From Verrucomicrobiota bacterium (GTDB lineage Bacteria > Verrucomicrobiota > Verrucomicrobiia > Chthoniobacterales > UBA10450), in contig QHNB01000085.1 in the NCBI GenBank assembly GCA_003217965.1, positions 1-9,182 of the forward strand: a DNA stretch of 9,182 bases, written 5' to 3'. A program made the translations under genes and the position numbers. The notes beneath the pieces were generated by a model that saw only the letters and a list, made by a program, of their open reading frames with translations, did no database searches and was not told where the DNA came from. Positions 6,898 through 9,182 of the stretch are shown here, piece by piece. The first letter of the stretch is position 1. Each line of letters begins with the position of its first letter.

Positions 6898-7475
6898 CCA
6901 GCGCCGAACTGATCAATTCACTCGTTCGTTTATTTCGCGGAAAAATCCTTAGTCGCGTTGAATTCCGCGGCGAAACAACATTTATTCTTGCTCCGGAAAA
7001 CCTGCGAGAAATTGCGCAATTTTGCCGCGATGAGTTGTCATTCGATTACCTACTCGACATTTCCAGTGTCGATAATTTCGGCTATGAGCCGCGTTTCGAA
7101 GTAGTTTACGAGCTTTACTCACTGAAGCTCGGCGTGCACTTGCGATTAAAAATCGCAGTCAGCGAAGAAGTATGTGCAGTAGACACGGTGTCCGATATCT
7201 GGCCGACAGCCAACTGGCACGAGCGTGAAATTTACGACATGATGGGAATTAAATTTACGAATCATCCCGATCTCCGCCGCATTCTAATGTGGGATGGTTA
7301 TCCCTTCTTCCCCTTGCGCAAAGATTTTCCGCTCGAAGGTAAACCGAGCGAAATGCCTGACGTTGCATTTTCCCAGGCGGCCCCGATGGAGGGTGGACCG
7401 TTTGTAACGGTGCCCTCAACGGCAACGACAAAAGATCGCGAGCCACGGGCGCGTCCTCCCGATTTGAACGAATAG
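6894..7475 (+). CDS. nuoC: NADH-quinone oxidoreductase subunit C (complex I 30-kDa subunit)
   Basis: A structural subunit of the complex I peripheral arm that packs against NuoD and NuoB. 193 residues. The family signature is clear: HEREIYDMMGI (109-119), HPDLRRILM (124-132) and PLRKDFPLEG (140-149). The N-terminal half (about 20-100) carries the usual alpha/beta fold with DYLLDISSVD. After residue 150 there is a Pro-, Thr- and Arg-rich tail of about 40 residues with no recognised domain. It is a separate NuoC, not a NuoCD fusion. Its ATG overlaps the nuoB stop (ATGA), implying translational coupling. The expected next gene, nuoD, is absent: 32 bases later a convergent gene ends, so nuoBC forms a two-gene unit. 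Confidence 0.95.
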   Translation: MTSAELINSLVRLFRGKILSRVEFRGETTFILAPENLREIAQFCRDELSFDYLLDISSVDNFGYEPRFEVVYELYSLKLGVHLRLKIAVSEEVCAVDTVSDIWPTANWHEREIYDMMGIKFTNHPDLRRILMWDGYPFFPLRKDFPLEGKPSEMPDVAFSQAAPMEGGPFVTVPSTATTKDREPRARPPDLNE

Positions 7476-7507
7476 GCCGAGCGAACTGATGGCCCAACGA
7501 GGGCGCC

Positions 7508-9148
7508 CTATGCGGCTGAGACCGGCGGCGCAGTCGCAGGCCTTCGGGTCGTCGCCATTACGTCCGGCCGAACTTGGTCACCCCGTGGTACACTCGGCTT
7601 CGATTCCTGCTTTGGATAGGCGATGCGGCTGTGCAGCATTGTCATCAAGGTAAATCGAAACCGGTCCGCGATGATACGAATGTCGCTTAGCGTCAGATCG
7701 CATTCATCCAGTTGATGATCGGCGATGCGTTGATCGATGATATCGTTGACCAATTGCTCGATTTTTGCCGGCGTTGGTTTTTCCAAACTGCGCGACGCGC
7801 TCTCGACCGCGTCGGCCACGCTGACGATCGCGCTTTCTTTCGTCTGCGGTTTCGGCCCGCTGTAACGAAAACTCTCCTCGCGCACCTCCGGAATATCATG
7901 CTCGCGCAGGTTCATGATTTTGCCCCCAGCACGTGCGTCCTCATGTTGTTGGAGCGCACGTTTATAGAAATAGTAAACCAGAGAAGTCCCGTGGTGCTCC
8001 TGGATAATGTCGATGATCCGTTGATTTAATTTGTATTTGAGCGCCAGATCCACGCCTTCTTTCACATGCGCGATGATGATCAGGGCGCTCATCGTCGGCG
8101 CCAGATCTTCGTGCGGGTTGCGCTCGAAGTTCATGTTTTCGGTGAAATATTCCGGCTTCACCAATTTGCCGACATCGTGAAAGTAGGCACAAACACGGCA
8201 AAGAGTGGCGTTAGCTCCGATCGCTTCGGCGGCGACCTCTGCCAGATTGGCCACGACCAAGCTGTGATGATAGGTACCGGGGGCTTCGATCGTCATGCGG
8301 CGCAGCAAGGGATGGTTCAAGTCGGAAGCCTCCAGCCAGGAGATATCGGTCGTGATTTGGAAGGCGTGCTCGAACATCGGCAGGATGCCGCCAACAATGG
8401 TGGCGGTCACGATCCCATTGCCGATGGCGAGAGCACTTTGCAATCCGATCATCGGCCAATCGTTCGCGCTCGGGAACAATAGATTAATTGGGCCGATGTA
8501 TCCGAAGGTGAGCGACAAGATCCAAATGGCGATTCCGACGCCAAGCCCGGCTCGAACCAATTTGCTTCGTCGTCGGACCTGGAGCGTCAGGTAAACGGCA
8601 GTGAAGCCGCTCATCATTCCGGTAACGAGAAGCGGGGCGTCGATTCGGCCAAAAAGCACGCTACTCCAAAGACTGACAAAAACCGCAGCATAGAGGCCAT
8701 GGTTGCGCCCGAGTAAGACGCTGAGCACGAGAGGCGAAAGGGCGTAAGGCGCAATCAACTCCGCCATTTCCGGTTTGAGGCCAAGGACGCCGTTATTGCA
8801 GAGGGCGTAGATTGCTTTCGTCAACGCCAGCTGCAGGAGCATGATGCCAAAGACAAGAAGGATGCGTGAACCTTGTGAAAATGTCCGCGGCTGATTGATC
8901 CACAGCATCATCAGAGCGATGAGAAAGAACAGCAGCGCGATGACGAAGTTTTTTGTCGGCTCGGCTTGATGGCCGCTAAAGATGAGGAGGCCGAGTCCAA
9001 GGACAAAGCCGGCAAACAAGACCAGCTTCATCGTGATGGAATATTCAATAGCGCGCGAGAACGCGGCACGCGTCCGGCGTCGGCGCGTTTTTCCGGAAGC
9101 GAGGCCGCGTCGAACCAATTCGCTACGTTTTAGAAAATCGAACATCAT
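7508..9148 (-). CDS. 7TM-HD family membrane phosphodiesterase (PgpH/YqfF-like), lacking the extracytoplasmic HDED domain
   Basis: A membrane protein with a cytoplasmic HD phosphohydrolase. Characterised relatives (Listeria PgpH) hydrolyse c-di-AMP; the substrate here is inferred. At 546 residues it is well short of the usual 700-plus. Basic N-terminus (8-32), then hydrophobic segments at about 41-59, 67-85, 95-116, 128-147, 149-168, 171-190, 199-218 and 232-258. The HD domain follows DLNHPLLRRM (276-285) and EAPGTYHHSL (288-297); likely metal ligands are H295, H324/D325 in YFHDVGK, H361, H385/H386 in EHHGTS and D446 in VADAVES. YYFYKRAL (392-399) is typical. The Pro-rich tail after 512 is not conserved. 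TM1 and TM2 are joined by only about seven residues, where the family normally has a 200-plus-residue HDED domain. The start is the ATG at 9148; ATG at 9145 is possible, and the frame stays open to the window end, so a start further upstream cannot be excluded. Confidence 0.88.
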   Translation of the reverse strand: MMFDFLKRSELVRRGLASGKTRRRRTRAAFSRAIEYSITMKLVLFAGFVLGLGLLIFSGHQAEPTKNFVIALLFFLIALMMLWINQPRTFSQGSRILLVFGIMLLQLALTKAIYALCNNGVLGLKPEMAELIAPYALSPLVLSVLLGRNHGLYAAVFVSLWSSVLFGRIDAPLLVTGMMSGFTAVYLTLQVRRRSKLVRAGLGVGIAIWILSLTFGYIGPINLLFPSANDWPMIGLQSALAIGNGIVTATIVGGILPMFEHAFQITTDISWLEASDLNHPLLRRMTIEAPGTYHHSLVVANLAEVAAEAIGANATLCRVCAYFHDVGKLVKPEYFTENMNFERNPHEDLAPTMSALIIIAHVKEGVDLALKYKLNQRIIDIIQEHHGTSLVYYFYKRALQQHEDARAGGKIMNLREHDIPEVREESFRYSGPKPQTKESAIVSVADAVESASRSLEKPTPAKIEQLVNDIIDQRIADHQLDECDLTLSDIRIIADRFRFTLMTMLHSRIAYPKQESKPSVPRGDQVRPDVMATTRRPATAPPVSAA

Positions 9149-9182
9149 TTTCGCCCGGAGGGCGTCCGATGCTGCTGGTAGG

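Noticed and set aside
7500..7509. AGGGCGCCCT palindrome between nuoC and the HD gene as a terminator
   Set aside because: A loopless 10-bp palindrome with no T-tract on either side; not a convincing intrinsic terminator.
7712..8482. Long + strand open frames
   Set aside because: Antisense shadows of the 7TM-HD gene, whose HD motifs are clear.
9152..9164. CGCCC-GGA-GGGCG hairpin just upstream of the HD gene ATG
   Set aside because: Short, at the window edge, and possibly inside the coding frame if the true start is further upstream; no support for a regulatory role.

Overview
The window carries seven protein-coding genes in three blocks, at moderate to slightly high GC, with no RNA genes, transposases or CRISPR arrays. 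The gene forms (a fused CysNC, a short CysD, a free-standing NuoC, a 7TM-HD protein, a large PAS/CHASE3 hybrid kinase and a four-helix-bundle S23-type gene) suggest a free-living, Gram-negative-type environmental bacterium. My best guess is Verrucomicrobiota or a similar soil/water phylum. This is an impression from protein style, not a demonstrated placement.

Block 1 (1-3140, + strand) is one large membrane hybrid histidine kinase: two transmembrane segments flanking two tandem CHASE3-like sensor domains, then two PAS domains, a HisKA/HATPase core and a C-terminal receiver. Its stop codon overlaps that of the convergent gene next door.

Block 2 (3137-6233, - strand) is a sulfate activation operon, cysD then cysNC. 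Its products convert sulfate to APS (ATP sulfurylase, CysD plus the CysN half) and then to PAPS (APS kinase, the CysC half). Between the two genes lies a small S23/four-helix-bundle gene. It shares an ATGA stop/start with cysD and ends 11 bases before cysNC. Short low-complexity tandem repeats lie on both sides of it. One is translated as the N-terminus of the small protein and the other as the N-terminus of CysNC. This looks like a cassette that landed seamlessly in an operon and is the most unusual feature of the window.

Block 3 holds nuoB and nuoC (+ strand, 6361-7475, overlapping by ATGA), two peripheral-arm subunits of respiratory complex I, without nuoA upstream or nuoD downstream. They converge on a 7TM-HD (PgpH/YqfF-like) cyclic-dinucleotide phosphodiesterase gene (- strand, 7508-9148) that lacks the usual large extracytoplasmic domain. 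The 127-base gap between the divergent cysD and nuoB contains two inverted repeats and must hold the promoters of both units, although no clear -35/-10 pair is visible. The genes are unrelated in function apart from the cysD-cysNC and nuoB-nuoC pairs.
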